This document shows positions 1-8,950 of a stretch of 64,000 nt of DNA, one piece after another. Position 1 is the stretch's first letter; each line of letters opens with the position of its first letter. Both the position numbers and the translations under genes were made by a program. Source of the DNA: Maribacter forsetii DSM 18668 (GTDB lineage Bacteria; Bacteroidota; Bacteroidia; Flavobacteriales; Flavobacteriaceae); assembly GCF_000744105.1 (NCBI RefSeq), contig NZ_JQLH01000001.1, positions 4,167,001-4,231,000 of the forward strand, in the 5' to 3' direction. The notes below the pieces were generated by a model, which worked only from the letters and a program-made list of their open reading frames with translations, was not told where the DNA came from and searched no databases.

Positions 1-176
1 GACTTAAACAACCTTTCTATGCATTACTTATTATAATTGCTCTTTTGATAGTGCTTTTACTAACCTTTAAATGGTTTAGAGTGGTAAGTAAAATTGGTGC
101 ATACTTGTTAATTCCATATATATTATGGGTCTGTTTTGCTACAGCTTTGAACTTCAAAATTTGGCAACTAAATTAA
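1..176 (+). CDS. tspO: TspO/MBR family protein, C-terminal fragment
   Basis: Only the last 57 codons lie in the window; the reading frame starts at base 3 and the stop is TAA at 174-176. The visible protein is hydrophobic and ends LLIPYILWVCFATALNF followed by KIWQLN. This is the fifth transmembrane helix and tail typical of TspO/MBR (peripheral benzodiazepine receptor family) proteins, which are five-helix membrane proteins that bind porphyrins and tryptophan-derived ligands. The last bases overlap the end of the convergent DUF1697 gene by four. The start and upstream context are outside the window, so regulation cannot be judged. Confidence in the family comes from the characteristic PYxLWVxFAxxLN motif. 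Confidence 0.8.
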   Translation, partial: LKQPFYALLIIIALLIVLLLTFKWFRVVSKIGAYLLIPYILWVCFATALNFKIWQLN

Positions 177-712
177 CTAGCCATTTCTAACAATTTATTC
201 ATTGTTCTATAATTTCTGGTTGTTGCCATTACATTCAACTTTCTCTCAATTAAGTTATTGTTCAATTTTGCTTTGCCATATCCGGCATTGCACTTTAAAT
301 ATATACAACCGTCAGCAATTGAAAACTCTTCATTTACAAAAGCTTCCGTTTTAAACTTAATCAATGTTTCAATGCTTGGAGAACTACCTACAAGAACAAA
401 ATATAGCTGCTTTTTGATGCTATCATCATCAGATGCGAACGGATTATCATTTACCATAGCAGACACCTGATCAGTGGTTCTTATTAGTACAGGCACCTCA
501 ATACCAAATCTATTCAAAATAGCTTCTGCAAGCAACCCTTCTAATTCTGATGTAGAATCAACTACGCTTTTAAAAATGATATTACCACTTTGAATATATG
601 TCTGGACATCTTTTAGCTCTATACTTTCGCATAATTCTCGAAGTTCAGCCATAGGAATTTTATTCTTTCCAGCTACATTTATACCTCTTAAGAATGCAAT
701 GTATGTTACCAC
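173..712 (-). CDS. DUF1697 family protein
   Basis: A 179-residue soluble protein. It opens with the DUF1697 hallmark YIAFLRGINVAGKNK followed by a QTYIQSGNIIF segment, both typical of this widespread family of unknown function; the length is also typical. The start is a GTG whose G is shared with the TAG stop of the upstream flavoprotein gene (TAGTG), so translation is probably coupled. The next in-frame Met is about residue 22, which would remove the conserved FLRGIN segment, so the GTG is preferred. It is the last gene of the minus-strand sugar operon. No function can be assigned; its position after a flavoprotein does not reveal a role. Confidence 0.85.
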   Translation of the reverse strand: MVTYIAFLRGINVAGKNKIPMAELRELCESIELKDVQTYIQSGNIIFKSVVDSTSELEGLLAEAILNRFGIEVPVLIRTTDQVSAMVNDNPFASDDDSIKKQLYFVLVGSSPSIETLIKFKTEAFVNEEFSIADGCIYLKCNAGYGKAKLNNNLIERKLNVMATTRNYRTMNKLLEMAS

Positions 713-1995
713 TATTTTTGACTATTTGAATTTAAACCTTCCACTACTCCATTGGCAGCAATAAAACCACCCGTCCAAGCATTTTGAAAGTTAAATCCGC
801 CAGTAATGGCATCTATATTTATAATTTCTCCTGCAAAATATAGACTTGGTAGAATTTTACTTTCGTAAGTTTTAAAATTGATTTCTTTTAAGTCCACACC
901 ACCGGCCGTAACAAACTCTTCTTTAAAAGTACTTTTTCCATTTACCTGAAAAATACCTGCAGTAAGTTGTTCTGATAATGAAGTTAATTGTTGTTTTGAT
1001 ACTTCTGGCCATGTTGTTGTATCATCTATACTGGCTGCTTTTACCAAGTTTGCCCATAAACGTTTGGGAATATCCAACACCTTGGTTCTTAAAACCGTTT
1101 TCTTTTCCAATTGTTTCACCTTAAGAAACAGTTCCAATAATCCATTTTGATGATAATCCGGCACCCAGTTCACTTGAATTTTGAATTGATAATTATACTG
1201 CTCTAAAATTCTTGCTCCCCATGCTGAAAGCTTTAAAATTGCTGGTCCGCTCATTCCCCAGTGCGTGACCAACAAAGGTCCTTCAGAAAATAAACTCGAT
1301 ACATCTATTTTTGCTTTTACCGACTTTTTACCAAAATTCTTTTTCGGTATTACCTTTACCTCAGCATGTGTAGCTACACCTGGTATAGCTGAAATTCGTT
1401 TATCTTTTACATTGAAAGTGAATAGTGATGGGACCGGCGGAACAATTTTATGTCCTAACCCTTCAATATATTTCCACATTTTAGGATTGCTTCCCGTAGC
1501 CAGAATAAGCTTTTTGCAGTACATAAAACCATCGCCAATGGCCACCTTCCATTTTTTGCCAACTTCTTCATCTATTTGCTCTATTCCTGTCACGGAGCAA
1601 AGGGTTTTCACCTGAATCCCTAATCTATCCGCCTCTGAAATAAAACAGTCTATGATTGTCTGAGATGAATTACTGACAGGAAACATTCTACCATCGTCTT
1701 CAATTTTTAATGCAACACCACGTTCTTCAAAAAAACCTACCGTATCGCCACTTGCATAGGTATGAAATGGACCTAAAAGTTCTTTCTCACCTCTAGGATA
1801 GTTTTTGCTTAAATCTGCAGGGTTAAATTCTGCATGGGTAACATTACAGCGACCACCACCAGAAATTTTAACCTTGGTAAGCACCTCTTTACCACGCTCT
1901 AAAATTGCAATTTTTGTATTTGGCCTTTTCTCGGCAATATGTATTGCAGCATAGAAACCTGCTGCGCCACCGCCAATCACCAGAACATCGTACAT
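712..1995 (-). CDS. HI0933/BaiN-type NAD(P)/FAD-dependent oxidoreductase
   Basis: A 427-residue flavoprotein. The N-terminus carries a Rossmann FAD-binding motif (GGGAAG at residues 8-13) and, near residues 43-53, the KISGGGRCNVT signature of the HI0933 (YhiN/BaiN) family. A C-terminal GGFNFQNAW segment completes the FAD site. Members are often labelled aminoacetone oxidase-family or BaiN-like reductases, but the physiological substrate of most is unknown. The length matches the family. The ATG overlaps the TAA of the upstream phosphodiesterase gene (TAATG), and its own stop overlaps the DUF1697 start, so these three genes form a tightly coupled block. The family call is firm and the substrate is not. 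Confidence 0.9.
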   Translation of the reverse strand: MYDVLVIGGGAAGFYAAIHIAEKRPNTKIAILERGKEVLTKVKISGGGRCNVTHAEFNPADLSKNYPRGEKELLGPFHTYASGDTVGFFEERGVALKIEDDGRMFPVSNSSQTIIDCFISEADRLGIQVKTLCSVTGIEQIDEEVGKKWKVAIGDGFMYCKKLILATGSNPKMWKYIEGLGHKIVPPVPSLFTFNVKDKRISAIPGVATHAEVKVIPKKNFGKKSVKAKIDVSSLFSEGPLLVTHWGMSGPAILKLSAWGARILEQYNYQFKIQVNWVPDYHQNGLLELFLKVKQLEKKTVLRTKVLDIPKRLWANLVKAASIDDTTTWPEVSKQQLTSLSEQLTAGIFQVNGKSTFKEEFVTAGGVDLKEINFKTYESKILPSLYFAGEIINIDAITGGFNFQNAWTGGFIAANGVVEGLNSNSQK

Positions 1996-2741
1996 TATTT
2001 TACACGTTCAGGAAAGTTTGTAATAATACCATCTACAGAAATACGTTTCATAGCTTCAATATCTGCAGGCTCGTTTACTGTCCAGGTATATATTTTAAAT
2101 CCGGCATCTCTAATTTCGTTGGCCTTTTCTAAATCTAGATTTTTAAAATACGGATTAATTGCTACAGCATTCAATTCTTTAGCGACAGGTATGGCATCAA
2201 CAGGATCTTCTTCTGTCAATACTGCAATAGCAACGTCTGGGTTATACTTACGCATTTCTTTTAGTTCATCCCAATTAAAACTTGATATGATAAAATTCTC
2301 TGCAGACCAATTTCTTTGTTCGATATAGTAATTCATGATATAGTTAACCTTATCTGCAGTACCTGCACCTTTAAGCTCTATATTCAAAGCTACCTTATTA
2401 TCTATTAGCTTTAAGACATCTTGAAGCATCGGTATTTTATGACCACCTTCAACGACTACCTGCATTAGATCAACAATATAATAATCTTCAATACTACCTG
2501 GTGCATTTGTTAATCGATCAAGCTTATCATCATGAAAAACAACAATCTCCCCACTTTTAATTTTAAAGACATCGATCTCTATCATATCTACACCTAAATC
2601 CATTGCTTTTTGAATAGATGGCAAAGTGTTTTCAGTTTCGTGCCCCATGGCTCCTCTATGACCAATTACTAAGGGTTCTTTTTTCATTTGACAAGATACT
2701 AAAGTGAGACAAATTAGGGCAAGGGTAATTCTTTTAAACAT
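1995..2741 (-). CDS. Glycerophosphodiester phosphodiesterase lipoprotein
   Basis: A 248-residue protein with a lipoprotein signal (lipobox LVSC, Cys17), so it should be anchored to a membrane on the periplasmic side. The mature part matches the GDPD TIM-barrel: VIGHRG with His28-Arg29, an ENTLPS segment, EIDV with Glu55 and Asp57 as metal/catalytic ligands, and FHDD with the second catalytic His70. The family hydrolyses glycerophosphodiesters to glycerol 3-phosphate and an alcohol. It starts only three bases after the GH13 gene and overlaps the next gene by one base, so it is probably cotranscribed with the sugar genes. A link to maltose metabolism is not evident. Confidence 0.9.
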   Translation of the reverse strand: MFKRITLALICLTLVSCQMKKEPLVIGHRGAMGHETENTLPSIQKAMDLGVDMIEIDVFKIKSGEIVVFHDDKLDRLTNAPGSIEDYYIVDLMQVVVEGGHKIPMLQDVLKLIDNKVALNIELKGAGTADKVNYIMNYYIEQRNWSAENFIISSFNWDELKEMRKYNPDVAIAVLTEEDPVDAIPVAKELNAVAINPYFKNLDLEKANEIRDAGFKIYTWTVNEPADIEAMKRISVDGIITNFPERVK

Positions 2742-2744
2742 GTT

Positions 2745-4520
2745 CTATAGATTTAATTCAAAAATAAAGGATTCCAAAGGATTTAAGTTAATTGAAATAT
2801 GCCCTTCTCCGTTTTCTATTCGCAAAGTATTATCATGCCCGTATAATGCATCATTCAACGAATAACTACCCTCTTTCAATTTCCATAATTTCACCAAATC
2901 TACCGGTATTTTTAAATCAAATGAAAAATGATCATTAACATCGAAGTTTGAAACAATAATCAGTTTTTGATTCTCAGACCAACGCACATAAGACAATACC
3001 CTATGATTATAATTTTCAGTAATTTCCTTATTGTAAAAATGAATCTCTCTGTAATCGCCCATTAAAGCTTCACTACCAATGGTAAAATTCAACAGTCTTT
3101 TATAGAAATCTCTCAATGAAGCTTCTTCAGGTGTAGATTGACCACCATCAAATTTTTTATCATTTACCCACCTTTGATGATGAGGAACACCAATATAATC
3201 AAATATGGATGTTCTTGACGGACTCCCAAATCCTGCATGTTCTGCAGCTGGCTCACCAACTTCTTGCCCAAAATATATCATTGTTGGTGACGTACTGATC
3301 GTTGCAGAAACGACCATGGCAGGTCTACCAATTTCAGCATTGCCAACAAATTCCGGACTTGCAATACGCTGCTCATCATGATTCTCTAAAAAGTGAAGCA
3401 TGTTATGCTCAATATCTTTTAACCCGTTTTGTACAACTGGTAGGTGATCAGACCAACCATAACCTTTCATTATATGTTTTAGTCCATCATAAAAATCTAC
3501 CTTATCATACAAATAATCCATTTTACCTTTATGGATATAGGTTCTATATAAATCTGGATTATATACCTCTGCCATTATAAAAGCATTAGGATTATTCATT
3601 TTAATAGATGAATTCATATAGCTCCAAAACTCTACCGGAACCATTTCTGCCATGTCATATCTAAAACCATCAACACCCATTGCCAACCAATACAATGCAA
3701 CATCCCTAAACTTACGCCAAGAGCTGGGCACCACTCTTTTTACCCAATAATTAAAATGTTCCTTATAATCTTTTTCCCCGTAATCATTGGGCAACATATC
3801 AAAATCCAACCTACCATCTGGTCTTACTCCGTAATTTATTCTAACGGTCTCATACCAATCATTCATATCTGGTTGTGGACTTCGTGAACCATTACCCGTC
3901 CATTTAGCAGGTACCTCCTTTAATTTAGAAAAGGAAAATTCTGGAACATCACCTCCTAACGGAACATAACCATCTCGCCATTCAGGAGTTTTAAATTCCG
4001 TTCCGGGGATGTAATAAAAGTTATTATCCTTTTGATATTCTACGGATGTATCATCGCCAAATCCGAAATCAGAAACACCTTTGGGGTTTGTCTTTCCTTC
4101 ATACTTTCTAGCTACATGATTAGGTACAATATCTATGATTACCTTCATACCCGCTTTATGTGTACGATCAATAAGCGATTTGAACTCCTTTAACCTTTTT
4201 GAAGGGTCTTTTGCCAAATCTGGGTTAACATTGTAATAATCTTTAACCGCATAAGGCGATCCCGCCCTACCTTTAACCACGTCTGGATCATCATTTGAAA
4301 TTCCGATTTCGGTATAGTCATTGATTACTGCATGATGCGGAATACCCGTATACCAAATGTGGGTAACACCTAAGTTTTTAATTTTCGCAAGCGCCTTTTT
4401 ATTAAAGTCTGCAAATTTCCCTACCCCATTTTCCTCAATAGTACCCCAAGGCTTATTATTCGTATTTGTATTCCCAAATAGTCTGGTAAATACATGATAA
4501 ATTACAATCTTACTATCCAT
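2745..4520 (-). CDS. Cytoplasmic GH13 alpha-amylase family hydrolase
   Basis: A 591-residue (beta/alpha)8 glycoside hydrolase with no signal peptide, so it probably acts in the cytoplasm. GH13 motifs appear in order: region I DIVPNH (130-135), the nucleophile in DGFRYDM (Asp289), the acid/base in MAEVY (Glu318), and the transition-state stabiliser in ENHDEQR (Asp382). A beta-sandwich C-terminal domain follows. The enzyme should hydrolyse or transfer alpha-1,4-glucans. It lies next to a GH65 phosphorylase and pgmB, so breaking imported maltodextrins down to maltose is the likely role. Exact specificity (alpha-amylase, neopullulanase or maltogenic) cannot be read from the motifs. Confidence 0.9.
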   Translation of the reverse strand: MDSKIVIYHVFTRLFGNTNTNNKPWGTIEENGVGKFADFNKKALAKIKNLGVTHIWYTGIPHHAVINDYTEIGISNDDPDVVKGRAGSPYAVKDYYNVNPDLAKDPSKRLKEFKSLIDRTHKAGMKVIIDIVPNHVARKYEGKTNPKGVSDFGFGDDTSVEYQKDNNFYYIPGTEFKTPEWRDGYVPLGGDVPEFSFSKLKEVPAKWTGNGSRSPQPDMNDWYETVRINYGVRPDGRLDFDMLPNDYGEKDYKEHFNYWVKRVVPSSWRKFRDVALYWLAMGVDGFRYDMAEMVPVEFWSYMNSSIKMNNPNAFIMAEVYNPDLYRTYIHKGKMDYLYDKVDFYDGLKHIMKGYGWSDHLPVVQNGLKDIEHNMLHFLENHDEQRIASPEFVGNAEIGRPAMVVSATISTSPTMIYFGQEVGEPAAEHAGFGSPSRTSIFDYIGVPHHQRWVNDKKFDGGQSTPEEASLRDFYKRLLNFTIGSEALMGDYREIHFYNKEITENYNHRVLSYVRWSENQKLIIVSNFDVNDHFSFDLKIPVDLVKLWKLKEGSYSLNDALYGHDNTLRIENGEGHISINLNPLESFIFELNL

Positions 4521-4566
4521 GTGGCAATTCCATTTTTAAACTTTAAAGCACTAAACTAAAGACAAA

Positions 4567-6870
4567 TTAAACGGTAGTCAATTCATCTGGTGATAATGCT
4601 ACTTTTTTTCCATTTACACGAATGGTCACTTCTTCAGTTCCCATCAATTGAAAAGTAGTCTCTTTAGCAGTAACATTGACTTTAATAACTCTATTTCTAA
4701 AATTGACTTTAAACGAATATGCACTCCATTGACTAGGTATTTGTGGCTTAAACGATAATTTATCATTGACCACTCGCATGCCGCCAAAGCCTTCAACTAT
4801 ACTCATCCAAGTACCGGCCATGGACGTAATATGCAAACCTTCTTCTACCTCTTTATTATAATCATCTAAATCTAACCTAGATGTTCTTAAATAGAAATTA
4901 TAAGCTTGTTCCATTCTCCCCAATTTGGCAGCTTGTATACTATGTACGCAGGGAGACAATGAAGATTCATGCACTGTAAACGGCTCATAAAAATCGAAAT
5001 GTTTTTCTAGATCTTCCGTAGAGAAATCTTCCTCAAAAAAGTAAAATCCCTGCAGCACATCTGCTTGCTTTATATATGGTGATCTTAAAATTCTATCCCA
5101 ACTCCATTTTTGATTAATAGGTCTATCTGACTTTGGTAATTCATCTACCCGAACCAAATCCTTGTCCAAGAAACCGTCTTGTTGTAAGAATACGCCATGC
5201 TCCTTTGAATACGGAAAGTACATTTTACTAGCTACTTTCTTCCATTTTTCGCATTCCCTATCCGTAAGTTGAGTTTTACCAATTATTCTATGATAATCAT
5301 CTGGATAGCCACTTTTAACTTTATCTAATTGCGTAAGCGTATAATTGATACACCATTTTGCTAAATAATTGGTATACCAGTTATTATTTACATTATTCTC
5401 ATATTCATTAGGTCCTGTAACACCTAACATCACATATTTATTCTTATCCTTGGATAAGTTTACGCGTTGGTGCCAGAATCTAGAAATAGCGATTAACACT
5501 TCTAGCCCCATTTCTGGTATGTAGCTATAATCCCCGGTATATCTAAAGTAATTATGAATTGCAAAAGCAATTGCTCCGTTTCTATGAATTTCTTCAAAGG
5601 TAATCTCCCACTCATTATGACATTCTTCGCCATTCATGGTTACCATTGGGTATAATGCAGCACCATTAGAAAAGCCTAACTTCTTAGCATTCTCAATAGC
5701 TTTTTCTAAGTGATTGTAACGATACTTCAATAACTTTCTAGCTACCTTATCATCTTTAGTGGCCATATAAAACGGAATACAATATGCTTCAGTATCCCAA
5801 TAGGTACTACCACCATATTTTTCACCGGTAAACCCTTTGGGACCAATGTTTAATCTAGAATCTGTCCCTAAATACGTCTGGTTCAACTGAAAAATATTAA
5901 AGCGAATGCCCTGTTGTGCCTTTATATCGCCTTCAATTACAATATCACTCATATCCCAAATAGCGGCCCAAGCTTCTATCTGTTTTTGCATTAAGCCACT
6001 AAAACCAATTTCAGTTACTTCACTTAAACTATTATTGGCAACTTGTATTAATTCTTCATTTGGGTGATTTCTTGAAACCACGTAACCGCCAAATTTTGTT
6101 AAGGTAACGGATGTATTGGCTTTTACGTCTTGCTCAAATTTCAAAGACACAAAATTATCTGTTTTTTCTGATGGAACACCTGTTACTTCAGTACCATTAT
6201 ACTCCAAAGAAGCCTGCATAAACGTACAGGTCTTAAATTCTGTTTTCATGGTATGTGCTTCAATAAAAGCACGATTACCTGCAGAACTTACCTTAATAGT
6301 GTTCCAGAATTTATCATCCCAGTTACTATCTTCATTAGTAATACCACTATCTAAATATGGCTCAAATACGACTTTAGCATCAGTATTTAAAACCTTTACT
6401 TCATATGAAATAGCACCTACTTCATCAACATCCAGACTCAAAAATCGCTTTACCAACACATCGATTTCCACATTATTTGCAGATACCGCTTGAAAACTAC
6501 GGGTATATACACCCTCTTTCATATTCAACTCTCTTCTGAAATTAGATACTTTTTTACAAGTTGCCAAATCCAATTCGGCATCGTTTAAATAGATTTTGAT
6601 GCCTATCCAATTTGGAGCGTTCAATACCTTTGCAAAATATTCTGGATATCCATTTTTCCACCAACCCACACGAGTTTTATCAGGATAATAAACTCCTGCA
6701 ATATAGCTACCTTGAAAAGTATCACCTGTATAGGTTTCCTCAAAATTTGCACGTTGCCCCATAGCACCATTACCGATGCTAAATATACTTTCAGAGGATT
6801 TCACATTTTCCTTGTCAAATCCATCTTCGATAATGCTCCAATTATCTGGTTTTATATAATCTTGATTCAT
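4567..6870 (-). CDS. GH65 maltose phosphorylase-type enzyme
   Basis: A 767-residue GH65 disaccharide phosphorylase. It has the N-terminal beta-sandwich, the substrate-site segment GGSTYWDTE (354-361), the stretch around ECHNEWEITFEEIHRNG (416-432) seen in maltose phosphorylases, and the general acid in GPNEYENN (Glu489). The family normally has Asp in GPDEY; here it is Asn, with the catalytic Glu kept. The enzyme cleaves an alpha-glucoside with phosphate to give beta-glucose 1-phosphate and glucose. The adjacent beta-phosphoglucomutase gene (55 bases upstream) supports phosphorolysis. Maltose is the best guess for the substrate given the SusC/SusD pair; trehalose, kojibiose and nigerose are the family alternatives. 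No signal peptide: cytoplasmic. Confidence 0.9.
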   Translation of the reverse strand: MNQDYIKPDNWSIIEDGFDKENVKSSESIFSIGNGAMGQRANFEETYTGDTFQGSYIAGVYYPDKTRVGWWKNGYPEYFAKVLNAPNWIGIKIYLNDAELDLATCKKVSNFRRELNMKEGVYTRSFQAVSANNVEIDVLVKRFLSLDVDEVGAISYEVKVLNTDAKVVFEPYLDSGITNEDSNWDDKFWNTIKVSSAGNRAFIEAHTMKTEFKTCTFMQASLEYNGTEVTGVPSEKTDNFVSLKFEQDVKANTSVTLTKFGGYVVSRNHPNEELIQVANNSLSEVTEIGFSGLMQKQIEAWAAIWDMSDIVIEGDIKAQQGIRFNIFQLNQTYLGTDSRLNIGPKGFTGEKYGGSTYWDTEAYCIPFYMATKDDKVARKLLKYRYNHLEKAIENAKKLGFSNGAALYPMVTMNGEECHNEWEITFEEIHRNGAIAFAIHNYFRYTGDYSYIPEMGLEVLIAISRFWHQRVNLSKDKNKYVMLGVTGPNEYENNVNNNWYTNYLAKWCINYTLTQLDKVKSGYPDDYHRIIGKTQLTDRECEKWKKVASKMYFPYSKEHGVFLQQDGFLDKDLVRVDELPKSDRPINQKWSWDRILRSPYIKQADVLQGFYFFEEDFSTEDLEKHFDFYEPFTVHESSLSPCVHSIQAAKLGRMEQAYNFYLRTSRLDLDDYNKEVEEGLHITSMAGTWMSIVEGFGGMRVVNDKLSFKPQIPSQWSAYSFKVNFRNRVIKVNVTAKETTFQLMGTEEVTIRVNGKKVALSPDELTTV

Positions 6871-6901
6871 TAATTCAATATTGAGTTGAAATTAAAACAG
6901 A

Positions 6902-6925
6902 ATAAGGATGAATAACTATCCTTAT
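6902..6925 (-). terminator. Intercistronic hairpin between pgmB and GH65
   Basis: A perfect inverted repeat with 8-base arms (ATAAGGAT and ATCCTTAT) and an 8-base loop lies between the pgmB stop and the GH65 start. Read on the minus strand it is followed by a U-rich but interrupted stretch, so it may attenuate or act as an RNA-processing site, not a full terminator. The downstream genes would still need to be transcribed. Confidence 0.4.
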
Positions 6926-7594
6926 TTATTTATTATGATTTTTATTAAGTAACAATTCTAGAAAACTGTCGTCTATTTCCGTAAAATCCTTAAAATTATA
7001 ATCAGCCTCCTTAAGTATTTCAGCATCACCTATTCCTATGCTTACCATACCTGCGGCATTGGCTGCTTGAATACCTGCCACCGCATCTTCAAAAACAACA
7101 CATGAACTTGCCTCAACCCCTAAATTCTTAGCTGCAATTAAAAATACTTCTGGATCCGGTTTTGCTTTAGTAACATTATTACCATCAACAATACTATCAA
7201 AATATGGTAATAAATCAACTTTTTCTAAAATTGGTTTTGCGTTTTTACTTGCAGACCCTAATGCAATAGGAATATTTTTTTCCTTCAAGTACTCTAGTAC
7301 GCGTGGAACATCAGGTAGAATTTCACTAGCGTTCATCTTTTCAATGTAGGCAAGGTAATCTACGTTTTTCTCTACCATCCAAGTATTAAATTGTTCTTGT
7401 GTCGCTTTAACGTTGCCAATGTCTAAAAGAATTTCCAAGCACCTTTTTCTACTTACTCCTTTAAAAAGTTCATTTTGTTCTTTTGTAAACTCGAATCCTA
7501 ATTCGTTAGCCAGTTTGCGCCAAGCCAAATAATGATATTTTGCGGTATCAACAATGACACCATCCAAATCAAATATAAAACCTACTTTTTTCAT
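6926..7594 (-). CDS. pgmB: Beta-phosphoglucomutase
   Basis: A 222-residue HAD-superfamily protein. Motif I is FDLDGVIVDT with nucleophile Asp9 and acid/base Asp11; a cap domain follows. Motif II/III segments are GSASKNA, KAKPDPEVF and VFEDAVAGIQAA. This pattern and length are those of beta-phosphoglucomutase, which converts beta-glucose 1-phosphate to glucose 6-phosphate through beta-glucose 1,6-bisphosphate. It lies between the LacI regulator (12 bases away) and the GH65 phosphorylase, whose product is its substrate, so the pathway assignment is strong. The protein should be cytoplasmic. Confidence 0.95.
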   Translation of the reverse strand: MKKVGFIFDLDGVIVDTAKYHYLAWRKLANELGFEFTKEQNELFKGVSRKRCLEILLDIGNVKATQEQFNTWMVEKNVDYLAYIEKMNASEILPDVPRVLEYLKEKNIPIALGSASKNAKPILEKVDLLPYFDSIVDGNNVTKAKPDPEVFLIAAKNLGVEASSCVVFEDAVAGIQAANAAGMVSIGIGDAEILKEADYNFKDFTEIDDSFLELLLNKNHNK

Positions 7595-7606
7595 TCTATT
7601 CTTCTA

Positions 7607-8629
7607 TTAATTAATTGTAGAACCACGTTTAACCAATGTGGCATTAATAACCTCTGTTTTAAAAGGAGCTTCTTCCATTTCTAAAGATTCCATTCTGTCT
7701 ATTAAAAACTTGGCAGCCTTTGCACCCATTATTTCACCATGTTGAGCTACTGTAGTTAGTTTTGGCGATGAGTATTTTGATAGAATCCCATCTGTAAATC
7801 CAATTATTGAAATATCATCTGGAACATTATACTCTAAGTGCTGAATTATACTCATACATTGAACGGCAAAAATCTCGTTAACGCAAAGTACCGCATCAAT
7901 TTCATTATTTTGAAAAAACTCTGTTATGAGATTTGTATTGTCTAAACCATGGGGCAAAGTCAATATTAAATTCTCGTCAACTGCAATATTATTATCATTT
8001 AAAGCTTGTAGATATCCATCTCTTCTACTTTCGCTTACATTAAAAAAATTCTCTGTAGTTATCAAAGCAATTTTCTTTGCCCCTGCACTTATGAAATGTT
8101 CCACCGCTTCAGTTGATACTTCTTTATCATTCAACACTACCTTATCACAAGCAATTTCATCAGTAACACGATCAAATAGAACAATGGGTATACCCTGATC
8201 CAACAACTCCTTTAAATGAGTATAGTCATTCTTTCGCTGCGTTTCGGCACTTAACGAAAGTATGAAACCATCTATACTTCCATTTGCCAACATTTCCATA
8301 TTAATCACTTCTTTATCAAATGATTCATCAGAAATACAAATAATAACATTATAGCCCATACTATTGGCATACTTTTCAATACCTCTAAAGACAGTGGTAA
8401 AAAAATGGTGCACAATATCTGGAATTACCACGCCAATATTTTTTGTTCTCCTGTTCTTAAGACTTAGTGCTATATTATTAGGACGGTAATTATAGAATTT
8501 GGCAAATGCCTTAATTCTATCTTTTGTGTCTTTGCTAATTTCCTTACTATTTTTTAGGGCTTTTGACACCGTAGAAATAGAAACATCAAGTTCTCTAGCA
8601 ATATCTTTTAATGTGATTTTAGGTTTCAA
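7607..8629 (-). CDS. LacI-family transcriptional regulator
   Basis: A 340-residue regulator. It has an N-terminal LacI helix-turn-helix (TLKDIARELDVSISTVSKAL, residues 6-25), a hinge, and a periplasmic-binding-protein-like effector domain running to the C-terminus. It is the first gene of the minus-strand sugar operon and is divergent from susC, so it probably controls both directions. A LacI-type near-palindrome with a central CG step lies in the divergent region at 8842-8857. The effector is probably a maltose-related sugar or sugar phosphate, inferred from neighbours. Whether it represses or activates cannot be read from the sequence. Confidence 0.92.
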   Translation of the reverse strand: MKPKITLKDIARELDVSISTVSKALKNSKEISKDTKDRIKAFAKFYNYRPNNIALSLKNRRTKNIGVVIPDIVHHFFTTVFRGIEKYANSMGYNVIICISDESFDKEVINMEMLANGSIDGFILSLSAETQRKNDYTHLKELLDQGIPIVLFDRVTDEIACDKVVLNDKEVSTEAVEHFISAGAKKIALITTENFFNVSESRRDGYLQALNDNNIAVDENLILTLPHGLDNTNLITEFFQNNEIDAVLCVNEIFAVQCMSIIQHLEYNVPDDISIIGFTDGILSKYSSPKLTTVAQHGEIMGAKAAKFLIDRMESLEMEEAPFKTEVINATLVKRGSTIN

Positions 8630-8841
8630 AAAAGGAATTTTAGGAATTAAGATAAGAACTTAAATTATTCTAAAAGTTAAAGTTCGAATATGGATGGTAA
8701 ATCGTAAATATATAGAAAAAAGTATTTTTTATATATTTGTACTAATATCACATATTCATATTTAAGCCCTTATTCAATTAAGAATATCATAAAATAGCCC
8801 TATATCATTCATTATACTCGCAAAAAATAAAAGTTATTAAC

Positions 8842-8857
8842 ACGAAACCGTTTTCGT
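8842..8857. promoter_or_regulatory. Putative LacI-type operator upstream of susC
   Basis: A 16-base near-palindrome, ACGAAACCGTTTTCGT, with only one mismatched pair and a central CG, which is the usual symmetry of LacI-family operators. It lies in the 321-base divergent region between the LacI gene and susC (8630-8950), seven bases upstream of a TAACTTTG element. The rest of that region is very AT-rich, with another TATATTTG match at 8732-8739 and no other gene. Confidence 0.6.
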
Positions 8858-8864
8858 AACTTTT

Positions 8865-8872
8865 TAACTTTG
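8865..8872 (+). promoter_or_regulatory. Putative susC promoter -7 element
   Basis: TAACTTTG matches the Bacteroidota -7 consensus TAnnTTTG. No good TTTG -33 element is seen; that position is taken up by the LacI-type palindrome. The implied transcript start near 8880 gives a leader of about 70 bases before the susC ATG. Confidence 0.45.
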
Positions 8873-8950
8873 CCGATAGCATTGTTGACACACCTTTTTA
8901 CATATTTTTAACAATTGAAATTAAATTAACTCAACTTAAATTAACAATTT

